DNA of 64,000 nt, from the NCBI GenBank assembly GCA_017307865.1, contig JAFKGE010000022.1, positions 52,940-116,939 on the forward strand, given 5' to 3'. Made by a program: the position numbers and the translations under genes. This DNA is from Burkholderiales bacterium. Its GTDB lineage: Bacteria; Pseudomonadota; Gammaproteobacteria; Burkholderiales; Burkholderiaceae_C. Under the pieces are notes generated by a model, which was given only the letters and a program-made list of their open reading frames with translations, had not been told where the DNA came from and ran no database searches. Positions 1-8,096 of this stretch are shown piece after piece; the first letter of the stretch is position 1, and every line of letters starts with the position of its first letter.

Positions 1-197
1 TGGGGCGCGCGCAACGCACGCTGCAGGCCGCCTTCGACAAGCGCCCCGACGCTGAAATTGCCGCCCACCTGGGCGAGGTGCTGTGGGCGCTGGGCGAGCG
101 CGACTCGGCGCTGTCGACCTGGCGCGAGGGCCTGCGCCTGGACCCGAACAACCAGACCCTCACCAAGACCCTCAAGCGCCTGCAGGTCACACCGTGA
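1..197 (+). CDS. TPR-repeat protein, C-terminal part only
   Basis: The reading frame is open from the left edge of the window and ends at TGA 195-197, so only about the last 64 residues are present. They show a helix-turn-helix pattern typical of tetratricopeptide repeats: a conserved stretch around LGEVLWALGERDSALSTW, followed by the LRLDPNN turn. A large TPR protein immediately upstream of lolB is a common betaproteobacterial arrangement. Its stop overlaps the GTG start of lolB (GTGA), so the two genes are probably translationally coupled. The N-terminal part, including any signal peptide, lies outside the window, and the specific function cannot be read from this fragment. Confidence 0.75.
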   Translation, partial: GRAQRTLQAAFDKRPDAEIAAHLGEVLWALGERDSALSTWREGLRLDPNNQTLTKTLKRLQVTP

Positions 198-715
198 GCG
201 CCACGCCCACGGCGCCCATGCGGCGCCGCGCCATGCTGGCCGCACTGGGCCTGCCCTGGCTGGGACTGGTGGCCTGCGCCACGCGTGCGCCCCTGGCGCC
301 ACCGGCCGAGGGCGCGACGCAAAGCTGGAGCGGTCGCCTGGGCCTGGTCATCGCCAGCGATCCGCCCCAGCAGTTTCACGCCGGCTTCGAGCTCACCGGC
401 GACGCCCAAAGCGGCGAACTGCGGCTCAGCTCCCCGCTGGGCAGCATCCTGGCCGAACTGAAATGGCGCCCCGACGAGGCGCTGCTGGTGCAAGACGGCC
501 AGACGCATGCCTTCCCCTCGGTCGACGCGCTGTCGGCTGCCGTTACCGGCACGGCGGTGCCGCTGCAGGCGTTGTTCGCTTGGTTGCGCGGCGTGCCCGA
601 GGAGGTGCCGGGCTGGCAGGCCGATCTGAGCGGCCTGTCGGACGGGCGCCTGCTGGCTCGGCGGCTGAGCCCGCTGCCGGGCGCCGAGCTGCGCGTCATC
701 CTCGACCCCGCCTGA
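194..715 (+). CDS. lolB: Outer-membrane lipoprotein LolB
   Basis: LolB is the outer-membrane receptor that takes lipoproteins from the periplasmic carrier LolA and inserts them into the outer membrane. The 173-residue product starts at GTG 194, overlapping the preceding stop; a later ATG at 218 is possible. A short basic N-terminus and hydrophobic stretch lead to a lipobox ending LVAC, with Cys28 as the predicted lipidated residue (Cys20 from the ATG). The body contains WSGRLGL and a middle section with AVPLQALFAWLRG, typical of LolB. Its position directly before ispE and a tRNA-Gln/prs block is the classical LolB neighbourhood. The length is slightly below the usual 190-200 residues. Confidence 0.85.
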   Translation: MSATPTAPMRRRAMLAALGLPWLGLVACATRAPLAPPAEGATQSWSGRLGLVIASDPPQQFHAGFELTGDAQSGELRLSSPLGSILAELKWRPDEALLVQDGQTHAFPSVDALSAAVTGTAVPLQALFAWLRGVPEEVPGWQADLSGLSDGRLLARRLSPLPGAELRVILDPA

Positions 716-727
716 AGGCACCGACCC

Positions 728-1588
728 GTGCAAGCCCTGTACGACGTGCCGGCGCCGGCCAAGCTGAACCTGTTCTTGCACCTGACGGGGCGGCGTGCCG
801 ACGGCTACCACCTGCTGCAGTCGGCCTTCATGCTGATCGACTGGTGCGACACCCTGCATTTTGAGTTGCGCCGCGATGGCGGCATCACGCGCGAGGACCT
901 GGCCGAGCCGCTGCCGCCCGACGACCTGATCGTGCGCGCCGCGCGCGCGCTGCAGCAGGCCACGAGCAGCCCCCTCGGCGCGCACATCGCCGTGCAAAAG
1001 CGCATCCCCGCCCAGGCCGGCATGGGCGGTGGCTCATCGGATGCCGCCAGCACCCTGCTGGCCCTCAACCGGCTGTGGGGCCTGGGCCTGTCGCGCGGGC
1101 AACTGGCGGCCATCGGGCTGCAACTGGGCGCCGACGTGCCCTTTTTCATACACGGCCGCAACGCCTGGGTCGAGGGCATCGGCGAGCAAATCCGACCGTT
1201 GAACGTGCCGACGGCGCGCTTCGTCGTTGTCAAGCCACAGGCGGGGCTCGACACCGGCGCCATTTTTCGCGCGCCCGAGCTGAAACGCGATACGGAAGCT
1301 GCTACAATCTTGGGCTTTGCTGCAGACCCATTGGGCTTTGGCCAAAATGATCTGCAACCGGTTGCCGAGCGGCTTTGTCCGCAGGTGGCCCAGGCGATCG
1401 GGCTGCTCGCGCGGCATGGTCTGAAGGGCCGGATGACCGGGTCGGGCAGTGCGGTGTTCGCACCGCTGGCGCAGGAGGCGGGCGTCGTGTCTCGCCTCGA
1501 AGCGCAGCTGCCGTCCGGCTGGTCGGTGCGTCTGTGCAGCAATTTGGAGGTTCATCCGCTGGGCGGCTGGGCCTCCAGCGACAATTGA
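728..1588 (+). CDS. ispE: 4-diphosphocytidyl-2-C-methyl-D-erythritol kinase
   Basis: IspE phosphorylates CDP-methylerythritol in the MEP pathway to isopentenyl diphosphate. The 286-residue protein belongs to the GHMP kinase family. It has the N-terminal substrate motif PAKLNLFLH (residues 9-18), the glycine/serine-rich ATP motif PAQAGMGGGSSDAAS (about 94-108) and the C-terminal GRMTGSGSAVF motif. The start is GTG 728, 12 bases after the lolB stop, so the gene is probably in the same transcript. The length matches the family (280-300 residues). Confidence 0.95.
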   Translation: MQALYDVPAPAKLNLFLHLTGRRADGYHLLQSAFMLIDWCDTLHFELRRDGGITREDLAEPLPPDDLIVRAARALQQATSSPLGAHIAVQKRIPAQAGMGGGSSDAASTLLALNRLWGLGLSRGQLAAIGLQLGADVPFFIHGRNAWVEGIGEQIRPLNVPTARFVVVKPQAGLDTGAIFRAPELKRDTEAATILGFAADPLGFGQNDLQPVAERLCPQVAQAIGLLARHGLKGRMTGSGSAVFAPLAQEAGVVSRLEAQLPSGWSVRLCSNLEVHPLGGWASSDN

Positions 1589-1625
1589 AGGTGCCTGGTC
1601 GGCGGTGTTGACCGGGCTCCTGTGT

Positions 1626-1702
1626 AGGGGAGTCGCCAAGTTGGTTAAGGCACCGGATTTTGATTCCGGCATGCGAGGGTTCGAGTCCTTCCTCCCCTGC
1701 CA
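1626..1702 (+). tRNA. tRNA-Gln (anticodon TTG)
   Basis: A full cloverleaf can be drawn. The 7-bp acceptor stem AGGGGAG/CTCCCCT has discriminator G and an encoded CCA. The D arm contains AAGTTGGTTAAGGC. The anticodon stem CCGGA/TCCGG has loop TTTTGAT, giving anticodon TTG. The T arm carries GTTCGAGTCC. The total is 77 bases including CCA. It sits between ispE and prs, as in many beta- and gammaproteobacteria. Confidence 0.97.
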
Positions 1703-1781
1703 AAACCCCATCCCGGGCGGGTAGCCCGTGGGCCGCAATTGATCTGCCGATCAACCGATCTTTCGATCTGCCGCAATCCCC

Positions 1782-2759
1782 ATGCACCCGTCCCACTCTC
1801 CCGATTTTCTGGTCTTTACCGGCAACGCCAACCCCGGCCTGGCCGCCGAGATCGCGCGCAGCCTGGACATCAGCCTGGGCGCCGCCGACGTGGGGCGCTT
1901 TTCCGACGGCGAGGTCACGGTCGAGCTGATGCAGAACGTGCGCGCCCGCGACATCTTCGTGGTGCAGCCCACCTGCGCGCCCACCAACGACAACCTGATG
2001 GAGCTGCTGGTGATGGTCGATGCGCTCAAGCGCGCCTCGGTCGAGCGCATCTGCGCCGTCATCCCCTACTTCGGCTATGCCCGCCAGGACCGCCGCCCGC
2101 GCTCCACGCGCGTGCCGATTTCGGCCAAGGTGGTGGCCAACATGCTGCAGGCCGTGGGCGTCAACAGCGTGCTCACCATGGACCTGCACGCTGATCAGAT
2201 CCAGGGCTTCTTCGACATTCCGGTCGACAACATCTACGCCTCGCCGGTGCTGCTGGCCGACCTGCGACAAAAGAATTACCACGACCTGCTGGTCGTCAGC
2301 CCCGACGTGGGCGGCGTGGTGCGCGCGCGCGCACTGGCCAAGCAGCTGGGCTGCGACCTGGCCATCATCGACAAGCGCCGGCCCAAGGCCAACGTGAGCG
2401 AGGTGATGCACGTCATCGGCGACATCGACGGGCGCAACTGCGTGATCATGGACGACATGATCGACACCGCCGGCACGCTGGTGAAGGCGGCCGAGGTGCT
2501 CAAGGAGCGCGGCGCCAAGAAGGTGTACGCCTATTGCACGCACCCCATTTTCTCGGGGCCCGCGGTCGACCGCATCACGCAGGGCCAGGCACTCGACGAG
2601 GTGGTGGTCACCAACACCATCCCGCTCAGTCCATCGGCCGCGCAGTGCCCCAAGATTCGCCAATTGTCCGTGGCGCCGCTGTTTGCGCAAACCATCCAGC
2701 GCATCGCGCACGGGCAGTCGGTCATGAGTTTGTTCCGCGAGCAGGAGAACCTGTTCTGA
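1782..2759 (+). CDS. prs: Ribose-phosphate pyrophosphokinase (PRPP synthetase)
   Basis: This enzyme makes phosphoribosyl pyrophosphate from ribose 5-phosphate and ATP for purine, pyrimidine, histidine and tryptophan synthesis. The 325-residue protein starts at ATG 1782. It shows the N-terminal [12 protein letters not shown] segment, the ATP-binding flexible region around [10 protein letters not shown], and the PRPP-binding motif [15 protein letters not shown] near residue 220. Its length and motifs fit class I PRPP synthetases. It follows tRNA-Gln and precedes rplY, the usual order in Burkholderiales. Confidence 0.96.
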   Translation: MHPSHSPDFLVFTGNANPGLAAEIARSLDISLGAADVGRFSDGEVTVELMQNVRARDIFVVQPTCAPTNDNLMELLVMVDALKRASVERICAVIPYFGYARQDRRPRSTRVPISAKVVANMLQAVGVNSVLTMDLHADQIQGFFDIPVDNIYASPVLLADLRQKNYHDLLVVSPDVGGVVRARALAKQLGCDLAIIDKRRPKANVSEVMHVIGDIDGRNCVIMDDMIDTAGTLVKAAEVLKERGAKKVYAYCTHPIFSGPAVDRITQGQALDEVVVTNTIPLSPSAAQCPKIRQLSVAPLFAQTIQRIAHGQSVMSLFREQENLF

Positions 2760-2853
2760 GGAGCATTTCGCGGATGGCGCCAGCCTGTTGGGCAAGCCAT
2801 CCTTTTCAAACGGGGTCGCACTGGTCGCGGTCGGTCCCATCTAGGAGTTCAAC

Positions 2854-3507
2854 ATGAAATTCGTCGCTTTCGAGCGCAGCAAGCAGGGTACGGGTGCGAG
2901 CCGCCGTCTGCGCAACGCCGGCAAGGCGCCCGGCATCGTCTATGGGGGCGAAGGCCAGCCCCAGCTGATCGAGCTCGATCACAACGCCCTGTGGCAGGCC
3001 CTCAAGAAAGAGGCCTTCCACTCCAGCGTGCTGACCATGGAACTGGCCGGCAAGGAAAGCGCCGTGCTGCTGCGCGACGTGCAGGTGCATCCCTACCGCC
3101 AGCAGATCCTGCACGTGGACTTCCTGCGCGTGTCGGCCACGCACAAGATCCACATGAAGGTGCCGCTGCACTACCAGGGCGAGGAAGAGTCGCCCGCGGT
3201 CAAGCTGGCCAAGTGCCTGATCAACCACGTGCAGACCGAGCTGGAAGTGAGCTGCCTGCCGGCCGATCTGCCCGAGTCGATCACGATCGACCTGTCCAAG
3301 CTGGAGCAGGGCTCCACCCTGACGCTCAAGGACGTCCAGCTGCCCAAGGGCGTCGAGGCCGTGCTGCGCGGCCACACGGCCGAGGGCTTCGTGCTGGTGT
3401 CGGTGGCCAACCCGACCGTCGAAGAAGCCGAGCCGGAAGCCGAAGCCGCACCTGCGGCGGCGCCGGCCGCTGCGCCCGCCGCCGCTCCGACTGGCGACAA
3501 GAAGTGA
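2854..3507 (+). CDS. rplY: 50S ribosomal protein L25/general stress protein Ctc
   Basis: L25 binds 5S rRNA in the large ribosomal subunit. The 217-residue product is the long (TL5/CTC) form: an N-terminal L25 beta-barrel of about 95 residues (start [20 protein letters not shown]), a C-terminal TL5 domain, and a low-complexity Glu/Ala/Pro tail ending GDKK. A good ribosome-binding site, AGGAG at 2843-2847, lies 6 bases before ATG 2854. A strong hairpin terminator follows the gene. Confidence 0.95.
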   Translation: MKFVAFERSKQGTGASRRLRNAGKAPGIVYGGEGQPQLIELDHNALWQALKKEAFHSSVLTMELAGKESAVLLRDVQVHPYRQQILHVDFLRVSATHKIHMKVPLHYQGEEESPAVKLAKCLINHVQTELEVSCLPADLPESITIDLSKLEQGSTLTLKDVQLPKGVEAVLRGHTAEGFVLVSVANPTVEEAEPEAEAAPAAAPAAAPAAAPTGDKK

Positions 3508-3540
3508 CGGCCGCGGCCCCTTGACGGCCGCCCGCCCTGC

Positions 3541-3576
3541 CCGACGGCTCGCCTTGCGCGGGCCGTCGGTCTTTGT
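3541..3576 (+). terminator. Rho-independent terminator after rplY
   Basis: Arms CCGACGGC (3541-3548) and GCCGTCGG (3562-3569) form a perfect 8-bp stem with a 13-base loop, followed by TCTTTGT. It separates the prs-rplY block from pth. Confidence 0.7.
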
Positions 3577-3583
3577 GGCGCTC

Positions 3584-3589
3584 GATAAT
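3584..3589 (+). promoter_or_regulatory. Predicted -10 element of pth
   Basis: GATAAT lies only 8 bases before the pth ATG (3598), just after the rplY terminator. No Shine-Dalgarno sequence is visible, so the mRNA would be leaderless or nearly so. No clear -35 hexamer is seen. Confidence 0.4.
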
Positions 3590-3597
3590 CGCCTTCC

Positions 3598-4233
3598 ATG
3601 ATCAAGCTGTTTGTCGGCCTGGGCAACCCGGGCCCCGAGTACGCCGCCACGCGCCACAACGCGGGCTTCTGGTGGATCGACGCCATCGCCCGACGCCTGA
3701 ACGCCAACCTCGTCCTCGAGCGCGCCTACAAGGGCCGCGTGGCGCGCGCCAGCGTGGCCGGCCAGAGCGTGTGGCTGCTGCAGCCGCAGACCTTCATGAA
3801 CCTGTCGGGCCAGTCGGTGGCCGCGCTGGCGCGCTTTTTCAAGATCGCACCGGCCGAAATTCTGGTGGCGCACGACGAGCTGGACCTGCCCGCGGGCGAG
3901 GCCAAGCTCAAGTTCGGCGGCGGCCACGCCGGCCACAACGGCCTGCGCGACATCCACGCCCAGTTGGGCACGGCCGACTACTGGCGCCTGCGCCTGGGAA
4001 TCGGCCACCCCGGCGCGCGCCACGAGGTGGTGGGCTGGGTGCTCAAAAAACCGCCGCTGGACGAGCAGATCGCCATCGAGCAGGCCGTCGACCGCGCCGC
4101 CGCCGCCTTCGAGTTGCTGGCCGCCGGCGACATGAACGCCGCCACGCAGCGCATCCACACCAGCAAGCCGCCGCGCCCCAAGCCCGAGCGCAAACCGTCA
4201 CCCGCCGCGCCCGAGCCGCCACCCGAGGAATGA
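3598..4233 (+). CDS. pth: Peptidyl-tRNA hydrolase
   Basis: Pth releases tRNA from peptidyl-tRNAs that drop off the ribosome. The 211-residue protein has the N-terminal [18 protein letters not shown] motif with catalytic His20, the [10 protein letters not shown] substrate motif and the [11 protein letters not shown] segment carrying the conserved Asp. The C-terminus is extended by about 20 Pro/Lys/Arg-rich residues. No Shine-Dalgarno sequence is seen before the ATG; a GATAAT box 8 bases upstream suggests a leaderless message. The gene stands next to rplY, a very common pairing. Confidence 0.95.
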   Translation: MIKLFVGLGNPGPEYAATRHNAGFWWIDAIARRLNANLVLERAYKGRVARASVAGQSVWLLQPQTFMNLSGQSVAALARFFKIAPAEILVAHDELDLPAGEAKLKFGGGHAGHNGLRDIHAQLGTADYWRLRLGIGHPGARHEVVGWVLKKPPLDEQIAIEQAVDRAAAAFELLAAGDMNAATQRIHTSKPPRPKPERKPSPAAPEPPPEE

Positions 4234-4253
4234 ACCCGGCGGCCGGGGTTCAT
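4230..4253. repeat. Inverted repeat between pth and the dpp operon
   Basis: Perfect 8-bp arms ATGAACCC (4230-4237) and GGGTTCAT (4246-4253) flank a GC-rich centre, giving an almost complete 24-bp palindrome that starts at the pth stop and ends 3 bases before a GATAAT box. No T-tract follows. It may be a factor-dependent terminator for pth or an operator for the peptide transporter; the sequence does not decide. Confidence 0.45.
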
Positions 4254-4256
4254 GGT

Positions 4257-4262
4257 GATAAT
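4257..4262 (+). promoter_or_regulatory. Predicted -10 element of the peptide transporter operon
   Basis: GATAAT ends 11 bases before the permease ATG at 4274, leaving a leader of only a few bases and no Shine-Dalgarno sequence. Confidence 0.35.
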
Positions 4263-4273
4263 GCCGGCCACCC

Positions 4274-5242
4274 ATGGGCTTCTTCCTCGTCAAGCGCCTG
4301 CTCACGCTGATCATCACGCTGGTGGCCACCAGCGTGATCGTGTTTGCCGTGCTCGAGATCCTGCCCGGCAACGCCGCCCAGGTGCTGATGGGGCCCGACG
4401 CCGATCCGTCCGCTGTCGCCGCCAAGGCGGTCGAGCTGGGGCTGGACCAGCCCGCGCTGGGCCGCTACCTGCACTGGATCGCCGGGCTGCTGCGCGGCGA
4501 CATGGGCCTGTCGTATGCCTACGGCTCCTCGGTGTCCGAGCTGATCGGCGAGCGCCTGCAGCTGACGGTGCCGCTCGCCGTGCTGGCGATGGCGCTGACG
4601 GCGCTGCTGGCGCTGGTGGTCGGCGTGTACGCCGCCTCGCAGCACAACCGCGCCGGCGACACCGGCCTGATGGCGCTGGCGCAACTGGGCATCGCGGTGC
4701 CCAACTTCTGGTTCGCCATCCTCCTGATCCTGCTGTTTTCGGTCAAGCTGCAGTGGTTTTCGGCCGGCGGTTTCGACGGCTGGATATTCGACGACGGCGT
4801 GTGGGCCGGCCTGTGGGATGGGCTGAAGGCGCTGATCCTGCCCGCCGTGGCGCTGGCCGTGGTGCAGGCGGCGATCCTGGCGCGCTTCACGCGCTCGGCC
4901 GTGCTGGAGGTGCTGCGCGAGGACTTCGTGCGCACCGCGCGCGCCAAGGGCCTGTCGCGCCGTGCCACGCTGTGGGGCCACGTGCTGCGCAACGCCATGA
5001 TCCCGGTGATCACCGTGATGGGCCTGCAGTTTGCCGAGCTGCTGGCCGGCACCATCGTGGTCGAAAGCGTGTTCTACCTGCCCGGCCTGGGGCGCCTGAT
5101 TTTCCAGAGCATCGCCAACCGCGACCTGATCGTGGTGCGCAACTGCGTGATGCTGCTGGCGGGCATGGTGGTGGTGGTCAACTTCATCGTCGACGTGCTG
5201 TACGCGGCCATCGATCCGCGCGTGAAGGCCAGCGAGATATGA
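4274..5242 (+). CDS. Peptide ABC transporter permease, DppB/OppB type
   Basis: Inner-membrane permease of a dipeptide/oligopeptide-type importer. The 322-residue protein begins with the family-typical MGFFLVKRLLTLIITL helix and has six predicted transmembrane segments. The EAA-type loop that docks to the ATPases is visible around FVRTARAKGLSRRATLWGHV. The C-terminus GRLIFQSIANRD...VDVLYAAIDPRVK is characteristic of DppB homologues. It is the first gene of a permease-permease-ATPase-ATPase-binding protein order. The substrate cannot be determined from the permease. Confidence 0.9.
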   Translation: MGFFLVKRLLTLIITLVATSVIVFAVLEILPGNAAQVLMGPDADPSAVAAKAVELGLDQPALGRYLHWIAGLLRGDMGLSYAYGSSVSELIGERLQLTVPLAVLAMALTALLALVVGVYAASQHNRAGDTGLMALAQLGIAVPNFWFAILLILLFSVKLQWFSAGGFDGWIFDDGVWAGLWDGLKALILPAVALAVVQAAILARFTRSAVLEVLREDFVRTARAKGLSRRATLWGHVLRNAMIPVITVMGLQFAELLAGTIVVESVFYLPGLGRLIFQSIANRDLIVVRNCVMLLAGMVVVVNFIVDVLYAAIDPRVKASEI

Positions 5243-5260
5243 CGCCCGGTCGCCTGCATG

Positions 5261-5325
5261 AATCTATCATTTCAATAGCTGCTCGCGCTTGTCCTGTGCG
5301 GGCCGAAGCCACTTTTTTCTCAAAT
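5261..5325 (+). repeat. Dispersed 60-bp repeat, copy A
   Basis: Contains the core AATAGCTGCTCGCGCTTG followed by CGGGCCGAAGCC and a T-rich end with CTCAAATC. It fills most of the gap between the two permease genes. Confidence 0.7.
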
Positions 5326-5336
5326 CTGATCACCGG

Positions 5337-6209
5337 ATGAACGCCGCTGCCCTGCCCGCCCCCGCACAGCGCGCCGCGCCCGGCTTCTGGGCGCGCGCGC
5401 GGCGCCACCCGGGCTTCGTCATCGGCGGGCTGCTCACACTGGCGCTGCTGCTGGCGGCGGCGCTGTCCTACCTGTGGACGCCGCACTCGGTCTACGAGGT
5501 CAACATGGGCGACAAGCTGCTGCCGCCCAGCGCGCGCTTCTGGCTGGGCACCGATGCCTTCGGGCGCGACGTGGTCTCGCAGTTGCTGGTGGGCGCGCGC
5601 GCCTCCATCCTGGTGGGCGTGATCGCCGTCGGCATCGGCCTGGTCGCGGGCACCGCCCTGGGCCTGCTGGCCTCGGCGCGGCGCGGCTGGGTCGAAGAAG
5701 CCATCATGCGCGCCTGCGACTTCGGCTTTGCCTTTCCGGCCATCCTCTCGGCCATCATGCTGACGGCGGTGTACGGCCCCGGCATCGTCAACGCCATCAT
5801 CGCCATCGGCCTGTACAACATCCCCACCTTCGCGCGCATCACCCGCGCCGCCGGCAACGCCGTGTGGAGCCGCGATTACGTGCTGGCCGCGCGCAGCTGC
5901 GGCAAGGGCGCGCTCAGCATCACCTTCGAGCACGTGCTGCCCAACATCGCGGCGGTGCTGATCGTGCAGGCCACCATCCGCTTCGCCATCGCCATCCTGG
6001 CCGAAGCGGCGCTGTCCTACCTGGGCCTGGGCACGCAGCCGCCGCAACCCAGCTGGGGCCGCATGCTGAGCGAGGCGCAAACGCTGATGTTCGACGCCCC
6101 GCTGCTGGCCGTGTGGCCCGGCCTGGCCATCATGCTGTCGGTGCTGGGCCTGAACCTGCTGGGCGACGGGCTGCGCGACGTGCTCGACCCGCGCCTGCAG
6201 CGGCGCTGA
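5337..6209 (+). CDS. Peptide ABC transporter permease, DppC/OppC type
   Basis: Second permease of the importer, 290 residues from ATG 5337; an upstream in-frame start at 5289 would lie in the dispersed repeat and is unlikely. The sequence has the OppC N-terminal domain, a first helix around residues 25-45, the FWLGTDAFGRDVVSQLLVG motif found in essentially all DppC/OppC proteins, and the docking loop VLAARSCGKGALSITFEHVL. The end GDGLRDVLDPRL is standard for the family. About 94 bases separate it from the first permease, most of them repeat copy A. Confidence 0.9.
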   Translation: MNAAALPAPAQRAAPGFWARARRHPGFVIGGLLTLALLLAAALSYLWTPHSVYEVNMGDKLLPPSARFWLGTDAFGRDVVSQLLVGARASILVGVIAVGIGLVAGTALGLLASARRGWVEEAIMRACDFGFAFPAILSAIMLTAVYGPGIVNAIIAIGLYNIPTFARITRAAGNAVWSRDYVLAARSCGKGALSITFEHVLPNIAAVLIVQATIRFAIAILAEAALSYLGLGTQPPQPSWGRMLSEAQTLMFDAPLLAVWPGLAIMLSVLGLNLLGDGLRDVLDPRLQRR

Positions 6210-6250
6210 CGGCCGTGGCGCACCCCCTTGCACACGGCTTGGGCATGAAG

Positions 6251-6267
6251 TAATATTTGATTTATTA
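6251..6267. promoter_or_regulatory. AT-rich inverted repeat before vapB, possible autoregulatory operator
   Basis: Arms TAATA and TATTA are separated by 7 bases inside an AT-rich stretch that stands out in the 70% GC surroundings, 17 bases before the antitoxin ATG. VapB-type antitoxins usually bind palindromes in their own promoters. Confidence 0.4.
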
Positions 6268-6283
6268 CACCATCGAATCCGTC

Positions 6284-6547
6284 ATGACCACCACCGTCAA
6301 GCTCCCGCCCAGCCTCGAGCAGTCGCTGCGCCGCCAGTGCGCCGTCGAGGGCCGCAGCATCAGCGAGCTGATGCGCGACGCCCTGACGGCCTACCTGGCC
6401 AACGTGCCGCAGGCGCCGCCCTCGGCCTGGTCGCTGGGGGCCGACCTGTTCGGCCGCCATGGCGGGCCGGCCGACTTGGCGAGCGCCCGCCACGCCCACG
6501 CCGCCGACGTCTGGCAAGACAAGCACGCCCGCCGCCGCCCGCGATGA
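6284..6547 (+). CDS. VapB-like antitoxin (ribbon-helix-helix type)
   Basis: The 87-residue protein starts at ATG 6284 (MTTTVKLPPSLEQSLRRQC). The first 45 residues look like a ribbon-helix-helix DNA-binding domain: a beta strand TTVKLP followed by two helices with SISELMRDALTAYL. The C-terminal half is Ala/Arg-rich and would wrap the toxin. The stop overlaps the start of the PIN-domain gene (ATGA), the usual antitoxin-toxin arrangement. It interrupts the peptide transporter operon between permease and ATPase. Confidence 0.7.
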   Translation: MTTTVKLPPSLEQSLRRQCAVEGRSISELMRDALTAYLANVPQAPPSAWSLGADLFGRHGGPADLASARHAHAADVWQDKHARRRPR

Positions 6548-7050
6548 GCGCCTACGCCGCACCGCCCCCGGCGCCCGCCGCGGCACCCCACGTGGCCGAG
6601 CCGCCGCCGCCCTGGTCCTTCGCGCCGCAGGGCCCGGTGCTGGTCGACAGCGGCCCGCTGCTGGCGCTGTTCAACGCCGGCGACGACTGGCATGCGCGCG
6701 TGCTGGCCTGGCTGCAGCAACACCCCGGCATGGCGTTGGTCAGCACCTGGCCCGTGCTGACCGAGGTCTGCGCCCTGCTGGCGCGGCGCGTGCACAACCA
6801 GGCCGCGCTCGACTTTCTGCTGTGGGCCGAGCGCGGCGGCCTGCGCGTGGACACGCCCACCGAAGCCAGCCTGCCGCACATGCGCCGCGTGGCCCAGCGC
6901 TTCGCCAGCCTGCCGCTGGACCTGGCCGACGCCTCCATCGCCGAGGCCGCCGAACGCCTGGGCCTGCGCCACATCCTGAGCGTGGACGCCGACTTCGACG
7001 TCTACCGCGACGCGCGCGGCCGCCCGCTCACCAACCTGCTGCGTGCCTGA
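6544..7050 (+). CDS. VapC-like toxin, PIN-domain ribonuclease
   Basis: PIN-domain toxins are Mg2+-dependent RNases that cleave tRNA or rRNA. The 168-residue product has the four expected acidic positions: Asp35 (LVDSGPL), Glu74 (LTEVCALL), Asp129 (LADAS) and Asp148/Asp150 (SVDADFDVY). A Pro/Ala-rich extension of about 30 residues precedes the PIN domain, which is unusual; a shorter start is possible but none is obvious. It overlaps the antitoxin gene by 4 bases and ends 9 bases before the next transporter gene. Confidence 0.75.
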   Translation: MSAYAAPPPAPAAAPHVAEPPPPWSFAPQGPVLVDSGPLLALFNAGDDWHARVLAWLQQHPGMALVSTWPVLTEVCALLARRVHNQAALDFLLWAERGGLRVDTPTEASLPHMRRVAQRFASLPLDLADASIAEAAERLGLRHILSVDADFDVYRDARGRPLTNLLRA

Positions 7051-7059
7051 TTGCCCGCC

Positions 7060-8073
7060 ATGCCCCTGCTCGAAGTCCAGAACCTGCGCGTCGACCTGCG
7101 CACCCACCGCGGCAGCGCGCCGGCCGTGCGCGGCGTCGGCTTTGCGCTGGAGCGCGGCGACACCGTCGGCCTGATCGGCGAGTCGGGCTGCGGCAAGTCG
7201 ATGACCGCGCTGGCGCTGATGGGCCTGGCGCCCGAGAACGCCACCGTCAGCGGCAGCGTGCGCCTGCATGACCAGGAGCTGGTGGGCCTGCCCGACCGCG
7301 GCTGGCGCGCGCTGCGCGGCAACCGCATCGCCATGATTTTTCAGGAGCCGATGACGGCCCTGAACCCCGTGCACCGCGTGGGCGCGCAGATCGCCGAACC
7401 CTTGCGCCTGCACCAGCGCCTGGGCGCCGCCACCGCGCGCCGGCAGGCCATCGAGCTGATGGAGCGCGTGGGCATTCCCGAGCCGGCGCGGCGCGTGGAC
7501 GCCTACCCGCACCAGTTCTCCGGCGGCCAGCGCCAGCGCCTGATGATCGCCATGGCGCTGGCCTGCAAGCCCGACGTGCTGATTGCCGACGAACCCACCA
7601 CCGCGCTCGACGTCACGGTGCAAAAGCAGATCTTGGCCCTCATCCGCGAGCTGGTGGCCGAGCACGGCATGGCCCTGGTGCTGATCTCGCACGACCTGGG
7701 CCTGGTGGCGCAGAACGTGCGGCGCATGCTGGTGATGTACGGCGGCAGCGTGGTCGAGGCGGGCCAGGCCGACGAGGTCTTCAAGCACCCGGCCCACCCC
7801 TACACGCGCGGCCTGCTGGCGGCGCGGCCCAACCTGGCACAGCGCCTGCACGCGCACCGCAGCGACCGCCTGCCCACCATTGCCGGCACCGTGCCCGAGC
7901 TGTTCGCCCTGCCGCCCGGTTGCCCCTTTGCCGGCCGCTGCCCCTTCACCGAAGAGCCGGCCTGCAGCCGCGACGCGCCGCCGCGGGTCGAGCTCTCACC
8001 CACCCACCTGTTCCAGTGCCGGCGCGCCGAGGTGGTGCTGGGCGCTTCCAATCCGATAGCTGATCGCGCATGA
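7060..8073 (+). CDS. Peptide ABC transporter ATP-binding protein, DppD/OppD type
   Basis: ATPase subunit of the importer, 337 residues from ATG 7060. Visible motifs are Walker A GESGCGKS (about 40-47), Q-loop [10 protein letters not shown], signature FSGGQRQRL, Walker [13 protein letters not shown] and the H-loop ISHD. The C-terminal oligopeptide-binding cap has [12 protein letters not shown] with the Cys residues typical of DppD/OppD. Its last residues, including ADRA, are encoded by the edge of a dispersed repeat (copy B), and the stop overlaps the ATG of the next gene. Confidence 0.92.
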   Translation: MPLLEVQNLRVDLRTHRGSAPAVRGVGFALERGDTVGLIGESGCGKSMTALALMGLAPENATVSGSVRLHDQELVGLPDRGWRALRGNRIAMIFQEPMTALNPVHRVGAQIAEPLRLHQRLGAATARRQAIELMERVGIPEPARRVDAYPHQFSGGQRQRLMIAMALACKPDVLIADEPTTALDVTVQKQILALIRELVAEHGMALVLISHDLGLVAQNVRRMLVMYGGSVVEAGQADEVFKHPAHPYTRGLLAARPNLAQRLHAHRSDRLPTIAGTVPELFALPPGCPFAGRCPFTEEPACSRDAPPRVELSPTHLFQCRRAEVVLGASNPIADRA

Positions 8074-8096
8074 CGGACGCCGGCCAGAGCCCTATT
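8048..8096 (+). repeat. Dispersed 60-bp repeat, copy B (dppD/dppF junction)
   Basis: GATAGCTGATCGCGCATGACGG is a diverged version of the repeat core (GATAGCTGCTCGCGCTTG), followed by GGCCAGAGCCCTATTT. It supplies the last codons of the upstream ATPase gene and the start codon of the downstream one. Confidence 0.6.

Noticed and set aside
1302..2840. Long open frame (512 codons) on the minus strand opposite prs
   Set aside because: It is antisense to ispE, the tRNA and prs, has a His/Gly/Val-rich low-complexity translation typical of the reverse strand of GC-rich genes, and no start signal.
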